Shown one piece after another: positions 8,603-17,403 of a DNA stretch of 40,389 nucleotides. The notes below the pieces were generated by a model. It was not told where the DNA came from and ran no database searches. It saw nothing but the letters and a program-made list of their open reading frames with translations. The stretch covers positions 1 to 40,389 of the forward strand of contig NZ_JAFFPZ010000025.1 in NCBI RefSeq assembly GCF_016918505.1, given 5' to 3'. Position numbers and translations under genes: made by a program. The stretch comes from Desulforhopalus vacuolatus. GTDB lineage: Bacteria; Desulfobacterota; Desulfobulbia; Desulfobulbales; Desulfocapsaceae. Within the stretch, counting starts at the first letter, position 1. Each line of letters begins with the position of its first letter.

Positions 8603-11600
8603 TTATTTTATCTCCTGCGAAATGGCTGCGCTCTTTTCCCGGATAAAAATATGCACTGCGGGACTGCTTTCGATCAACATGTCCGCTGACTCAATTTTGA
8701 TTCTTGCGATCGCACTTTCACCTTTGAGCAGCGTTTGCAGTGCCTCTGCTACAACAGCGCACCGTTTTTGTGCGAGGGCTTTAATAAGTCTGTCGGTTAC
8801 CTTCACCTGTTTTACCGCCTTTCCTTTCAACTTTTTACGGAGCTGCTTCAGCAGCGCCTCATTATCTTTCGTATTGCTGGCGGAGGAGGTCAAGACGAGA
8901 ATAATATTTGGATAAGCCCTCAATAAATCAGCATAACTGGCGATCAGCGAGGCACCTTCGGCACCAATTTCGCTCTTGCCGGGTGCAAAAAGAATGGATG
9001 GCTGTGTTGCAATATTTTGAAACTCTGGTGCAGCCATCAGCAGGGGGGCTGCTTCGCCGCGCAGAAGCTTTTGCTGCAGGTCCTGCAGGATAAAACTGAT
9101 AAGGGAATCTTTTTCTGCTTTTTCTCTTGAAAAGTTGAACATTATTTTGAAGTTTTTTTCGTCATCGTTGAGCAGTGCAATTGCTGTTGCGGTCTTACTT
9201 AACGGGTCGAGGGCTTTCAGCCCATGCAGGAGAAGAGAGCCCTGGCTGCCTGCTGTACCATCCATCCACCGGGTATTCATTTCAAGGGAGGCCACGCCGG
9301 AGCTGCCACGTATCAGCCCGCCTTCTCCTATCTGATTTTTAAAAAGAGAGAGAGGAATCTGATCGGCAACGAAGGCAAGGCGTGAGTCCTGTTGCGGGTG
9401 CACAGTATTGGTTGTTCCCTTGAGGGAAAATTTGCCTTCATCAAGAATGCCGGTAAAACGAATTTTACTGCTTCCCCCAGGGAGAAAAGGTGCTATCTCC
9501 CCCGAAAATCCACTGACAATGGCCTTCCACGGAGGCATCGTCCGGCTGTCTGAGATGACCAGGTTTCCCTGCTGCAGCTTGAGACTGTTCACCTTCTGAA
9601 GAGAAGAGGGAAGGGCGTCAAGGGCAAAACTGCGCAACTCTGCACCTCTCTTCAGAGGTGGAGAATCCGTGGAAAAATTGAGGGGTATTGAGGGTTGAAG
9701 AATATTGACCATGCCGACTTTCATTTTTTCGCGGTGTTCAGAATCATGACGCTGATAGAGGACTTCCTCTGCCGTAAGTTTTTTCCAGCGTATCAGAGGT
9801 GTGTTTGTCTTGTTGACGAGAGCTCCGTCGGTAATGAAAAGTTTTCCTTTGTATCTGAAATCCGGTAATGAAATGAACCCCCGTCCGGAAAGAGTCCCGG
9901 TTACGGCAGGCTGATTTGGTTTTCGTGTTGAAGTAAGAAAAGCCAGTTCGTGTTCGAGCTGAAAATCTTTAAAGTCAATTCCACTGGAAAGCGTAAAGGG
10001 CCAGAATCCAATTTTCCCCCGTCCCTCAACGGTGGCGCTTTCAAGAGGGGCTCGGCCGTCACGAAGAATTGCATGGTAACGGATGTTCATTTGTCTCGGC
10101 CAGCCGTTCCCTTGGATGGAGGGATCTTCATCCAGGGTGAAGTGGACTCTGGAAAAGTTCCAGTGGCAGGGTGTGTCTTTTCGCTTGAGGTGCAGATCAA
10201 GGTCACCTTGATAATGCAGGGCCTGCAGGGAAAATGGTGGCGGAACAGAGAGCAGAATCTGTGTGGTCAGCGGTATATCATCCGGAGAGAGGGTTACGTT
10301 TGCGTGTTGCAGATTGACGGTGCCGAGTTGTATCGGGACGGAGCGGGTATCGATGGGGCCGATGTCTGTTCTGCCTGCTGTCAGTCTGAGAGCCTTTCCA
10401 CCGAGCAGGGGGGAATCGAAGAAACTGCTGAGGTCCCCGGGACCCCTCAGGTTTTCTGCAACAAGCCAGGCATTGTGAATCTCCGGAATTCCCGCTCGGT
10501 GATACGGTGCGACAAGACCGCGCAGAGAGAAGTTGAAGAACCTCTTACCACCAATTTTCCTTGCAATCTTCACATCGCGGGTGGCTGTGAGATCAAAATT
10601 TCCCGAGGCTGTAGAGGGGGCATCCGCTTTATGGCAGGTATCGGCGAACAGGTTTTCAGCATTGAGAGAAATATCTTTCCACCTGTCGGCATGTGTTTCT
10701 CCCTGAAGAAGCAGTGTTCCCCTGCTGAGTTTAAATTGTTTGACCACAAGGGTGAAAATGTTGGTCTCCGGGATAATGTTGTTGCTGTTTCCCGATGTTC
10801 CGGTTGAGGCTGCTTTTCCTGGAGTGGGAAAAAGTGCATGCATATAAAACCCGGCATCCGGCAGAGAAGCGGTGATATCGGGGCTGAAGAGGCTGGCCTT
10901 TTCCAGGGTCAGTGTGTTGGCGATTGAGTTATAATTGCCGATCAGCTGCGCCGTGTGAAGACTGATTTTCTCAACTCCTTCACGGGCGGTCAGAGTGAGA
11001 TCTGCAGCGTTGACAGCAAATATAAGATTGAGGGTTCGGTGGTTGTCGGTATCAGGTGAATGGAAGGCTATCTCCACTGTACCGTTGAGAATACCGCTCG
11101 ACACATGAAAAGGGATTTGTCGGGGAATAAATTTATCATATTTTGCAATATCGAAATTGTGAATACGGGTGCTTAATACAGCGTTTTCTCCTTTCCCCCT
11201 GCTTTGAATCTCCACCGGGGTCCCATCGACGACCGCAGAGAAGGCGGGGGTAACGTAGCGGGGGAGTTCCCAGTTAAAATTGGAGATGGTTGGCAGATGC
11301 AGGGAGATCTGATCGACGCTGTGGGTTTGGCCGCTCGGTATATCTGAAAAAAGCAGGCTTGAGTTCTCAATCTCAATGTTATTCAGGGAGAAGTAGAACG
11401 GCAGCTCGGAGAAGTCCATGATCTCGTAATCACGATTGCGCCCATACGTGTGCAGGAGAGATCCCATATTATACAGGCCATTTTTCCGATGGCGAATATC
11501 CATATCTGCCTGCAGTACCTGGATGTCTCGGCAGACCCATTCGGCACGGAGAAGCGGCAGCGGTGAGAGTCGTGTTTTTACCTCGCGAATGGTAAGAAGG

Positions 11601-11941
11601 GGAACCTGTCCTTTTTCTGAGAGTACGAGATTGTTCCCGGTGAAGGTGAAAGTCCATGGATTAAAGGTGAGTTTCCCGGTGGTGAGGGTGAGTCCGGTGG
11701 ACTGCTGCATTCGATCAACAGCAATATTTTTAAAGAGAGCAGGGATGCCAAACCAGCCAACGACAGTATAAAGAGAGAGAAAAACGATGAGACAGGACGT
11801 CCACAGGAAAAGCCTTCCGCTTGAATTCTTTCGGTGGCTGTCCTTCCAGTCTGATACCCGTTCATCTCCTCTCTTTTCAACTGGAACAAAAAGGGAGGGA
11901 GGGGAAGATTTTTTTTCTCGTTCGACTTTTTTTTCTTTCAC
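8603..11941 (-). CDS. large AsmA/DUF748-like envelope protein
   Basis: 1112 residues starting at GTG 11941, which is preceded by AGAG. A basic, lysine-rich N-terminus leads into one transmembrane helix (about residues 45-70), then a very long beta-rich periplasmic body typical of DUF748 in the AsmA/TamB-like group. The last 150 or so residues resemble an OmpA-like end (PSILFAPGKSEIGAEGASLI, then LAQKRCAVVAEAL). Such proteins are anchored in the inner membrane and are thought to help lipid or outer-membrane homeostasis, so the role here is inference. It has its own promoter and heads a two-gene unit with the PGPGW-like gene. Confidence 0.8.
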   Translation of the reverse strand: MKEKKVEREKKSSPPSLFVPVEKRGDERVSDWKDSHRKNSSGRLFLWTSCLIVFLSLYTVVGWFGIPALFKNIAVDRMQQSTGLTLTTGKLTFNPWTFTFTGNNLVLSEKGQVPLLTIREVKTRLSPLPLLRAEWVCRDIQVLQADMDIRHRKNGLYNMGSLLHTYGRNRDYEIMDFSELPFYFSLNNIEIENSSLLFSDIPSGQTHSVDQISLHLPTISNFNWELPRYVTPAFSAVVDGTPVEIQSRGKGENAVLSTRIHNFDIAKYDKFIPRQIPFHVSSGILNGTVEIAFHSPDTDNHRTLNLIFAVNAADLTLTAREGVEKISLHTAQLIGNYNSIANTLTLEKASLFSPDITASLPDAGFYMHALFPTPGKAASTGTSGNSNNIIPETNIFTLVVKQFKLSRGTLLLQGETHADRWKDISLNAENLFADTCHKADAPSTASGNFDLTATRDVKIARKIGGKRFFNFSLRGLVAPYHRAGIPEIHNAWLVAENLRGPGDLSSFFDSPLLGGKALRLTAGRTDIGPIDTRSVPIQLGTVNLQHANVTLSPDDIPLTTQILLSVPPPFSLQALHYQGDLDLHLKRKDTPCHWNFSRVHFTLDEDPSIQGNGWPRQMNIRYHAILRDGRAPLESATVEGRGKIGFWPFTLSSGIDFKDFQLEHELAFLTSTRKPNQPAVTGTLSGRGFISLPDFRYKGKLFITDGALVNKTNTPLIRWKKLTAEEVLYQRHDSEHREKMKVGMVNILQPSIPLNFSTDSPPLKRGAELRSFALDALPSSLQKVNSLKLQQGNLVISDSRTMPPWKAIVSGFSGEIAPFLPGGSSKIRFTGILDEGKFSLKGTTNTVHPQQDSRLAFVADQIPLSLFKNQIGEGGLIRGSSGVASLEMNTRWMDGTAGSQGSLLLHGLKALDPLSKTATAIALLNDDEKNFKIMFNFSREKAEKDSLISFILQDLQQKLLRGEAAPLLMAAPEFQNIATQPSILFAPGKSEIGAEGASLIASYADLLRAYPNIILVLTSSASNTKDNEALLKQLRKKLKGKAVKQVKVTDRLIKALAQKRCAVVAEALQTLLKGESAIARIKIESADMLIESSPAVHIFIREKSAAISQEIK

Positions 11942-11970
11942 GGGGTCTCTGGTACGTTATGGGACTGTAT

Positions 11971-11999
11971 TGTATAGAATGTAACCGGGATACATTCAA
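11971..11999 (-). promoter_or_regulatory. sigma70-like promoter of the DUF748-like gene
   Basis: Read on the minus strand: TTGAAT (11999-11994), a 17-base spacer, then TATACA (11976-11971). Start of transcription would be about 20-25 nt before the GTG at 11941, a sensible short leader. The match and position are good but untested. Confidence 0.5.
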
Positions 12000-12042
12000 G
12001 GCGGTACGGTGATGATCTTCCTGGTGAAGCAATCATTGTCAG

Positions 12043-12078
12043 GTTCCCAAAATACTGCATTGCAGGTATTCTGGGAAC
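12043..12078. repeat. inverted repeat upstream of the DUF748-like gene
   Basis: GTTCCCAAAATACTGC and GCAGGTATTCTGGGAAC are near-perfect complements around a short AT centre, 36 bp in all. No T-run follows, so it is not an obvious terminator. It could be an operator or the hairpin of a small remnant element. Confidence 0.55.
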
Positions 12079-12205
12079 ATTTCTGTTGTCTGTGCCCTGA
12101 GGGGGGAAACCTTCTTACTGTAAAGATACAGAGATACAGCCAAAAAAGAAGAGAGAAGAAAATTTCACTTCCAATAAACCAAAATTCTGCGTAAAATATA
12201 TCCAT

Positions 12206-12268
12206 GGGTTCCTTGAAACAGCCTGCATTCGTTCATATTCGAGGCTCAAAAAAAATTTACCAACAGTA
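12206..12268. repeat. repeat family B, left-half fragment
   Basis: It starts GGGTTCCTTGAAACAG and continues with ATTCGTTCATATTCGAGGC and AATTTACC, matching the first 60 or so bases of family B. It stops exactly where the complete copy 2 begins at 12269. It may be a truncated older copy beside, or interrupted by, copy 2. The matching right half is not seen after copy 2. Confidence 0.6.
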
Positions 12269-12427
12269 GGGTCCCTTGAATAATCTTGTATTTCGTTCAT
12301 ATTCGAGGCACAGGAGAAAATTTACCGGAGCTATATATTTGATATCGGAGTCTGGCGCTTACCTGCGAGGATAAATTTTTGACTGTAACGAAGAAGATGG
12401 GCGAAAGACTGGTTATTCAAGACACCC
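12269..12427. repeat. MITE-like repeat family B, copy 2
   Basis: A 159-bp copy with ends GGGTCCCTTGAATAATC and GGTTATTCAAGACACCC. It shares with copy 1 long identical stretches such as TTGTATTTCGTTCATATTC and GACTGTAACGAAGAAGATGG. It also carries the GGAGTCTGGCGCTTACCTGC segment missing from copy 1. Confidence 0.78.
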
Positions 12428-12429
12428 AT

Positions 12430-12652
12430 GGGTACTTCTGAAGTTCCCGCTGTTCAGCGCAGGGATGTAGAGAGTAAACGCCGAAGGCTTCAACGTATTT
12501 TTCTTTTCTAAGGACAGGACATGCCCGGTCAGCCTGTGAAGTGAACGGTGCGGTAAAACCGTTAATAACAGGTCCCCCCGCTGAAATGACTTACACAGAA
12601 AACGCGTGATCACCGCAGGTTTTTTCCCCTGGGGTGATATCTTCAGGGTACC
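12430..12652. other. possible structured element upstream of cdaA
   Basis: About 220 bp with complementary ends: GGGTACTTCTGAAG at 12430-12443 and CTTCAGGGTACC at 12641-12652. Inside are several local hairpins: TCCCGCTGTTCAGCGCAGGGA, AACGGT/ACCGTT, and ATCACCGCAGG/CCTGGGGTGAT near the 3' end. It matches no riboswitch, 6S, SRP, RNase P or tmRNA consensus that I know. The minus strand also has an open frame of about 57 codons (including TSQADRACPVLRKEKYVEAF) with no convincing start. It may be RNA, a remnant element or chance. Confidence 0.3.
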
Positions 12653-12689
12653 TTGAATCAGGTATTTGAATTTCCGCTAAATTTAGAAC

Positions 12690-12705
12690 AGACGCCATGG
12701 CGTCT
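12690..12705. promoter_or_regulatory. 16-bp perfect palindrome before cdaA (candidate operator)
   Basis: AGACGCCATGGCGTCT is fully self-complementary and lies 35 nt before the cdaA ATG at 12741. TTGAAT and TAAATT boxes lie just upstream, but at a long 19-base spacing. Position and symmetry fit a repressor site for a dimeric regulator. No regulator gene adjoins. Confidence 0.4.
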
Positions 12706-12740
12706 TCTCACTATTAACGTTTTCCTCCCGGGCAGGAAGC

Positions 12741-13535
12741 ATGTTGCTGGAACATTTCTCTTATATCAGATGGCAGGACATTCTTGATATCCTGGTCGTC
12801 GCCATCGTTATCTATCAGTTGATCTCTATCATTCGGGGCACCCGTTCCGTGCAGATGGTTGCCGGTCTCGGTGTGTTGACGGTGATTTATTTTCTCGCCA
12901 GTGTTCTTGATCTCTCCACGCTCAAGTGGATAATGCAAACTTTCCTCAGTTCCATCTTTATCATAATTATAATTGTCTTTCAGCACGACATTCGTCGTGC
13001 GCTGTCACAGGTTGGCAAGTCGCCGTTTCACCATCATAAGGATGTTGCTGTCCGTGAACTGGATGAAATTGTGCGAGCGCTGTTTTACCTTTCAAAACGT
13101 CGTATCGGCGCATTGATTGTCGTTGAAAAGGATGTTGGTCTGGGTGACTTCATCGAATCTGGATTTGAACTTGATGCACGGCTTTTCAAGGAGTTGCTGA
13201 TTTCAATTTTCATGCCGGTTTCGCCTCTTCATGACGGGGCGGTGATTATCCGTGACGGACGAATTCTACATGCAGGCTGTATTCTGCCACTGACTCAGAA
13301 TCCATATATCAACAAAAAATATGGGACAAGACACCGTGCAGCTCTCGGACTCTCGGAGGAGACTGATGCAGTAGTGCTGGTGGTCTCTGAAGAAACACAG
13401 GAGATATCCATTGTTCGTCATGGGACCCTGACGACGATCGAGGATGAAATTCAGCTTGCCACTCACCTGAAAAATACCCTCTCAGGACGCGGCACTGTCA
13501 GTACAACCGGGTTGAAAAGCTGGTTTGGGAGATAA
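12741..13535 (+). CDS. cdaA: membrane diadenylate cyclase CdaA
   Basis: 264 residues. It condenses two ATP into c-di-AMP. Three N-terminal transmembrane helices (about residues 15-80) are followed by a DAC domain with the two signature motifs: DGAVIIRDGRI (DGA) and GTRHRAALG (RHR), plus PLHDGA and VVSEET. Length matches the CdaA/DacA class. AGGAAG lies just before the ATG. It is followed by cdaR and glmM, the same order as in Firmicutes, where CdaR and GlmM bind and regulate CdaA. A similar control circuit is a reasonable inference here. Confidence 0.93.
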   Translation: MLLEHFSYIRWQDILDILVVAIVIYQLISIIRGTRSVQMVAGLGVLTVIYFLASVLDLSTLKWIMQTFLSSIFIIIIIVFQHDIRRALSQVGKSPFHHHKDVAVRELDEIVRALFYLSKRRIGALIVVEKDVGLGDFIESGFELDARLFKELLISIFMPVSPLHDGAVIIRDGRILHAGCILPLTQNPYINKKYGTRHRAALGLSEETDAVVLVVSEETQEISIVRHGTLTTIEDEIQLATHLKNTLSGRGTVSTTGLKSWFGR

Positions 13536-13536
13536 A

Positions 13537-14607
13537 ATGGCCCCTGTGAAAAAGAACAGCATGTACGGGAAACGTTTTCTTAAGTTCATCTCTCACGACT
13601 GGCTGTTGCGCCTTGCCTCACTGTTTCTTGCCGTCATTCTCTGGTATTTTCTTGGTGGCGAAGATCGTATTGATAAAAACATCATGGCTCCGGTGGAGAT
13701 TATTAATCTGCCGCAGAATCTGGTGATTTCCAATCAGTACAAGCGTGAACTGGAGGTTACTCTGAGCGGGCCGCGTTCAGCCCTTGCCGAGTTGTCCCAA
13801 AGCGGGGTTACGCGGGTTATTGACCTGACGGAGGCACAACCCGGATCCATGGTTGTGAACAACACCAGCAATTCGATAGATGTCCCGCGAGGGCTGACCG
13901 TGCAGCGTATTCAACCCTCTTCAATTATCCTCTCACTCGACAAACTGGTGCACAAGGAGTTTCCTATCCAGGCACGAACCTTCAACAAGGTAATGAGTGG
14001 ATTCTATCTTGAATCAGAACATATCAGCCCGGAAATGATTTCAATCACGGCCTCGCAGACTGCGTTGCAGCGGATTGAGAAACTTTATACAAAGCAGATT
14101 GACCTGACCGGGATGAAATCCTCTGTCAGTCTGCAGGTCCCTCTCGAACTTTCACCGGAGTTTACTGACCTGATTGGCGAAACTTCGGTTACTGTCAACC
14201 TGCGTGTTCTGCCGAATTCGAAGAATATCACTCTCAGAAATGTAACGGTTCATGCAAGTACAGGCGGGGAAGGCGTTGAGGTGTATCCACCTGCAGTGGA
14301 TATGGTCGTTGCCATTCCTGAATGCTACCTTAATGAGGGACGCAAACCTGCCAGTCTGCTGACCGCTGCGGCAATTGGAGAGGCAGGACAGGATGAACTT
14401 GCGGTGAAGGTGGTTCCGGCAAAGGACGTTACGCTGCCTCTCGAGGTCATCTCTATTACTCCTGAGAACGTTAAGGTTGTCCCTGCCGATGTTGTCGGTC
14501 CTCCAGGTGAAGATGTAACAGGCCAGGAGGATGGAATCTTAAAGAACATCCCGTTTCTCCGTCCGGATAAAAAGAAAAAGAGAGTGAAAGAGAGCGAAAA
14601 AAAATGA
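13537..14607 (+). CDS. cdaR: CdaR/YbbR-domain regulator of CdaA
   Basis: 356 residues with one N-terminal transmembrane helix ([19 protein letters not shown]) and an extracytoplasmic body of YbbR beta domains (repeats such as [35 protein letters not shown]). YbbR/CdaR proteins modulate the membrane diadenylate cyclase. I place the start at ATG 13537, preceded by GGGAG at 13527-13531. An in-frame TTG at 13525 would overlap cdaA and has no better site. The C-terminus is a lysine-rich tail. It overlaps glmM by 4 nt. Confidence 0.85.
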   Translation: MAPVKKNSMYGKRFLKFISHDWLLRLASLFLAVILWYFLGGEDRIDKNIMAPVEIINLPQNLVISNQYKRELEVTLSGPRSALAELSQSGVTRVIDLTEAQPGSMVVNNTSNSIDVPRGLTVQRIQPSSIILSLDKLVHKEFPIQARTFNKVMSGFYLESEHISPEMISITASQTALQRIEKLYTKQIDLTGMKSSVSLQVPLELSPEFTDLIGETSVTVNLRVLPNSKNITLRNVTVHASTGGEGVEVYPPAVDMVVAIPECYLNEGRKPASLLTAAAIGEAGQDELAVKVVPAKDVTLPLEVISITPENVKVVPADVVGPPGEDVTGQEDGILKNIPFLRPDKKKKRVKESEKK

Positions 14608-15953
14608 GAAAACTGTTTGGAACCGACGGAATCCGAGGAGTGGCAAATACCTACCCCATGACAACTGAGATCGCCATGCAGGTGGGGAGGGCTATCGCTT
14701 TTATAGTGCGGGAAGAGAATCGACGTCGACGGATTGTTATCGGCAAGGATACCCGCCAGTCCTGTTATATGCTGGAAAATGCGCTTGCTGCCGGAATCTG
14801 CTCCATGGGCGTGGATGTATTGCAGGTAGGGCCGTTGCCAACGCCGGGCATTGCCTTTATCACGACTTCCATGCGTGCTGATGCGGGTGTGGTGATCTCC
14901 GCTTCACACAATCCTTTTCAGGATAATGGTATCAAAATTTTTTCCAGTGATGGTTTCAAGCTTCCTGATGCGGTTGAGATGGAAATTGAGGAACTGATAT
15001 TTTCTCAGAAAATGTCAGCGCTGTGTCCGGTTGCCGATGAAGTTGGCATGGCCAGACGCATTGATGATGCCTGTGGCCGTTATATTGTGTTTCTCAAGTA
15101 TGTCTTTCCCAAAAATTGTACTTTGGATGGGGTGCACATTGTCCTCGACTGTGCCAATGGAGCAACCTACAAGGTCGCTCCTCACGTCTTTGAAGAACTT
15201 GGTGCAAAGGTAACTGCCCTGGCCGTACATCCTAATGGACGGAATATCAACGATGAGTGTGGTGCGCTTTACCCTCAGAAAATGGCGGCTGCTGTCAGGG
15301 AGCTGGGGGCTGATATCGGTCTTGCGCTGGATGGTGATGGCGACCGGCTGATTGTCTGTGATGAGCATGGTGAGATCGTTGACGGGGATCATATCATGGC
15401 TGTTTGTGCCAATGATCTGATGAAGCGGCACAAGCTCAACAAAAACACCCTTGTTACCACGGTAATGTCGAACCTCGGGCTGGAAGTGGCAATGAAGGAG
15501 ATGGGAGGGGGGCTGGTGAGAACCGCTGTCGGTGACCGTTATGTTGTGGAAGAGATGCGGCGCGGTGGCTATTCTTTTGGTGGTGAACAGTCCGGTCATC
15601 TCGTTTTTCTGGATGAAATTACCACGGGTGACGGTATTCTCGCCGCACTGCAGCTCCTTGCTGTTATGCAGAAGCAGGGAAAACCACTCTCTGAACTGGC
15701 AAAAATCATGACCAGCATGCCGCAGGTTCTGAAAAATGTCCGCATCTCAAGAAAAATGGATGTAAAGACCCTCCCTGGACTCAGTGCAGCTGTTGCGCTT
15801 CTCGAAACTGAGCTTGGCGAACGCGGCCGTATACTTATTCGTTCTTCCGGGACGGAGCCACTCATTCGGGTTATGGTGGAAGGGGAAGATGAAACACATA
15901 TTAATGGTGTTGCTGATGACCTCTGTACTCTTGTTGAGAAGGCTGGCAATTGA
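14604..15953 (+). CDS. glmM: phosphoglucosamine mutase
   Basis: 449 residues, standard size. It interconverts glucosamine-6-phosphate and glucosamine-1-phosphate on the way to UDP-GlcNAc. Motifs in order: [13 protein letters not shown], the phosphoserine loop [16 protein letters not shown] (about residue 100), the metal loop LDGDGDRL, the sugar loop GEQSGHLVF and the phosphate loop [13 protein letters not shown]. Its overlap with cdaR (ATGA) and place in the cdaA operon tie cell-wall precursor supply to c-di-AMP. Confidence 0.96.
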   Translation: MRKLFGTDGIRGVANTYPMTTEIAMQVGRAIAFIVREENRRRRIVIGKDTRQSCYMLENALAAGICSMGVDVLQVGPLPTPGIAFITTSMRADAGVVISASHNPFQDNGIKIFSSDGFKLPDAVEMEIEELIFSQKMSALCPVADEVGMARRIDDACGRYIVFLKYVFPKNCTLDGVHIVLDCANGATYKVAPHVFEELGAKVTALAVHPNGRNINDECGALYPQKMAAAVRELGADIGLALDGDGDRLIVCDEHGEIVDGDHIMAVCANDLMKRHKLNKNTLVTTVMSNLGLEVAMKEMGGGLVRTAVGDRYVVEEMRRGGYSFGGEQSGHLVFLDEITTGDGILAALQLLAVMQKQGKPLSELAKIMTSMPQVLKNVRISRKMDVKTLPGLSAAVALLETELGERGRILIRSSGTEPLIRVMVEGEDETHINGVADDLCTLVEKAGN

Positions 15954-15955
15954 AT

Positions 15956-16552
15956 ATGGCGATGAAACGGGAAGTTCTTGTTGTTGGTCTTGGTAATCCT
16001 GGAGCGGAGTATGAAAACACCCGTCATAATGCAGGTTTTAATTGTGTTGATGATCTCTCCAATCGGTTTCACTGTGGTATGTGGAAAGAAAAGTGGAATG
16101 CCCTTTACTGCGAAGCCACCCCTGGTGGGAACCGTCTTTTTTTTGTAAAACCTCTTACATATATGAATCGCAGCGGGGACGCCGTCTGCCGTTTCACCTC
16201 TTTTTTTAAAATTTCTCCTGAGAACATGCTGGTCATTCATGATGACCTCGATATGAATCCCGGGCGGATCAAACTGGTACAGGGTGGCGGGCACGGTGGT
16301 CATAATGGCATTAAATCGCTGGTTGACCGTATTGGCAGTCGCGATTTCTTCAGGCTTAAGATTGGTATCGGTCGACCGGGCCGGGGAGGGGTACATCCTG
16401 ACTTTCCTGTGGAGAAATATGTTCTCAGTTTGCTGACTGATCAGGAGCATCTGATCTTCGATGCGAGAAAAGAACCAATTTTTTCAGGTGTTAAACAAAT
16501 TCTTGCCGGAGATGTCGCCCGTGCGAAAAATACTCTCAACAGTCTCAAGTAG
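15956..16552 (+). CDS. pth: peptidyl-tRNA hydrolase
   Basis: 198 residues. It frees tRNA from peptidyl-tRNA that drops off ribosomes. It contains GLGNPGAEYENTRHNAGF with the catalytic His, VKPLTYMNRSGDAV, VIHDDLDMNPGRI, GGGHGGHNGIKSL and the FRLKIGIGRPG segment. ATG 15956 is 2 nt after the glmM stop. TTG 15950 and ATG 15962 are possible alternatives, and no strong ribosome site separates them. It is followed by a hairpin terminator. Confidence 0.93.
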   Translation: MAMKREVLVVGLGNPGAEYENTRHNAGFNCVDDLSNRFHCGMWKEKWNALYCEATPGGNRLFFVKPLTYMNRSGDAVCRFTSFFKISPENMLVIHDDLDMNPGRIKLVQGGGHGGHNGIKSLVDRIGSRDFFRLKIGIGRPGRGGVHPDFPVEKYVLSLLTDQEHLIFDARKEPIFSGVKQILAGDVARAKNTLNSLK

Positions 16553-16578
16553 AAAAGTACGGCAAAAAGCCGACTTTT
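16553..16578 (+). terminator. intrinsic terminator after pth
   Basis: AAAAGTACGGC, a five-A loop, then GCCGACTTTT, with the stem T-rich at the 3' side. It begins at the pth stop and would end the cdaA-cdaR-glmM-pth transcript. The rest of the gap to carD (to 16858) holds only a likely promoter region. Confidence 0.6.
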
Positions 16579-16729
16579 ATGTTATATTGTCCTCTTAATG
16601 TGGAACCGGTTGTGATTTGTACAATCTCTCTGTCGCGCTCTTTCCCTTCCTTTTTTCCGTTCAGCCGAGAGTATTCTCAGACGGTAGAACTTTACAGAAA
16701 AACTGCAAATCAAATGTCCGTCTCTTCTG

Positions 16730-16759
16730 TTGACAGTGTCTTGTACAGGGTCGCATTTT
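16730..16759 (+). promoter_or_regulatory. possible carD promoter
   Basis: A perfect TTGACA at 16730-16735 is followed 18 bases later by CATTTT, a weak -10. It would give a leader of about 95 nt to carD. The -35 match is good and the -10 poor, so this is only a candidate. Confidence 0.3.
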
Positions 16760-16858
16760 AGTTTTTGCTGCTTTGCGGTCTGGGCATTGTTGTACTGCCC
16801 TACCCAATTTCGGGGCGCCGGTTCTCTCATACCCTTGTAATCCATAAAGGAGATTCCT

Positions 16859-17338
16859 GTGTTTGCAAAAGGCGATATGGCTGTGTATCCGGCCCATGGT
16901 GTTGGTGTCATCAAAGATATTGAAACGAAACATGTTGCCGGAGCTGATCACTTGTTCTACGTCCTTGAGATTCTTGAGAACAGAATGAGAATTATGATTC
17001 CCACGAATAGCAGCAAAAAAGTTGGATTGCGTGCTATTGTCGGCAAAGACGAAGTCGCTGGTATCTTTGCCATTCTCTCTGAAAAAGATGTTGAGCTGGG
17101 GACTCAGACATGGAACCGTCGTTACCGCGAGTATATGGAAAAAATCAAGACCGGTTCTGTGCGGGAAGTAGCTGTTGTTCTTCGTGACCTCTTTTTACTC
17201 AGCGTTGACAAAGATCTCAGTTACGGTGAGCGGAAAATGCTTGATACTGCCCGTAACCTGCTGGTCAAAGAGCTTTCCCTTGCTCAGGACGTTAAAGAAG
17301 ACGAGGTGAGTAAAGATATTGAAGCTATCTTTTCCTGA
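16859..17338 (+). CDS. carD: CarD/CdnL-family transcription regulator
   Basis: 159 residues from GTG 16859, with AAAGGAGA five bases upstream. The N-terminal half is the RNA-polymerase-interacting Tudor-like domain (FAKGDMAVYPAHGVGVIKDIE, shared with the transcription-repair factor Mfd), and the C-terminal half is a helical DNA-binding domain (REVAVVLRDLFLL, LSYGERKMLDTARNLLVKEL). CarD/CdnL binds the RNA polymerase beta subunit and stabilises open promoter complexes, mainly for rRNA and growth genes. It is monocistronic, between two terminators. Confidence 0.93.
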   Translation: MFAKGDMAVYPAHGVGVIKDIETKHVAGADHLFYVLEILENRMRIMIPTNSSKKVGLRAIVGKDEVAGIFAILSEKDVELGTQTWNRRYREYMEKIKTGSVREVAVVLRDLFLLSVDKDLSYGERKMLDTARNLLVKELSLAQDVKEDEVSKDIEAIFS

Positions 17339-17352
17339 TTTTTTATCTCTGA

Positions 17353-17402
17353 GGTGAAGCCTCCCGCTCTGTGTGGCGGGGGCTTCACCATCTATTTTTT
17401 CC
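17353..17402 (+). terminator. intrinsic terminator after carD
   Basis: GGTGAAGCCTCCCGC, an eight-base loop, then GCGGGGGCTTCACC, followed by a T-run at 17395-17400. The stem is about 14 bp. It ends one base before the rluD start codon, so rluD must either be read through from carD or use a promoter within this stretch. Confidence 0.88.
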
Positions 17403-17403
17403 C

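Noticed and set aside
9950-10807. 285-codon plus-strand frame inside the DUF748-like gene
   Set aside because: It lies wholly antisense to a continuous 1112-residue gene, with no ribosome site or family pattern.
12430-12652. 6S, SRP, RNase P or tmRNA gene
   Set aside because: The ends pair, but none of the conserved cores of these RNAs is present, so it is kept only as an unassigned structured region.
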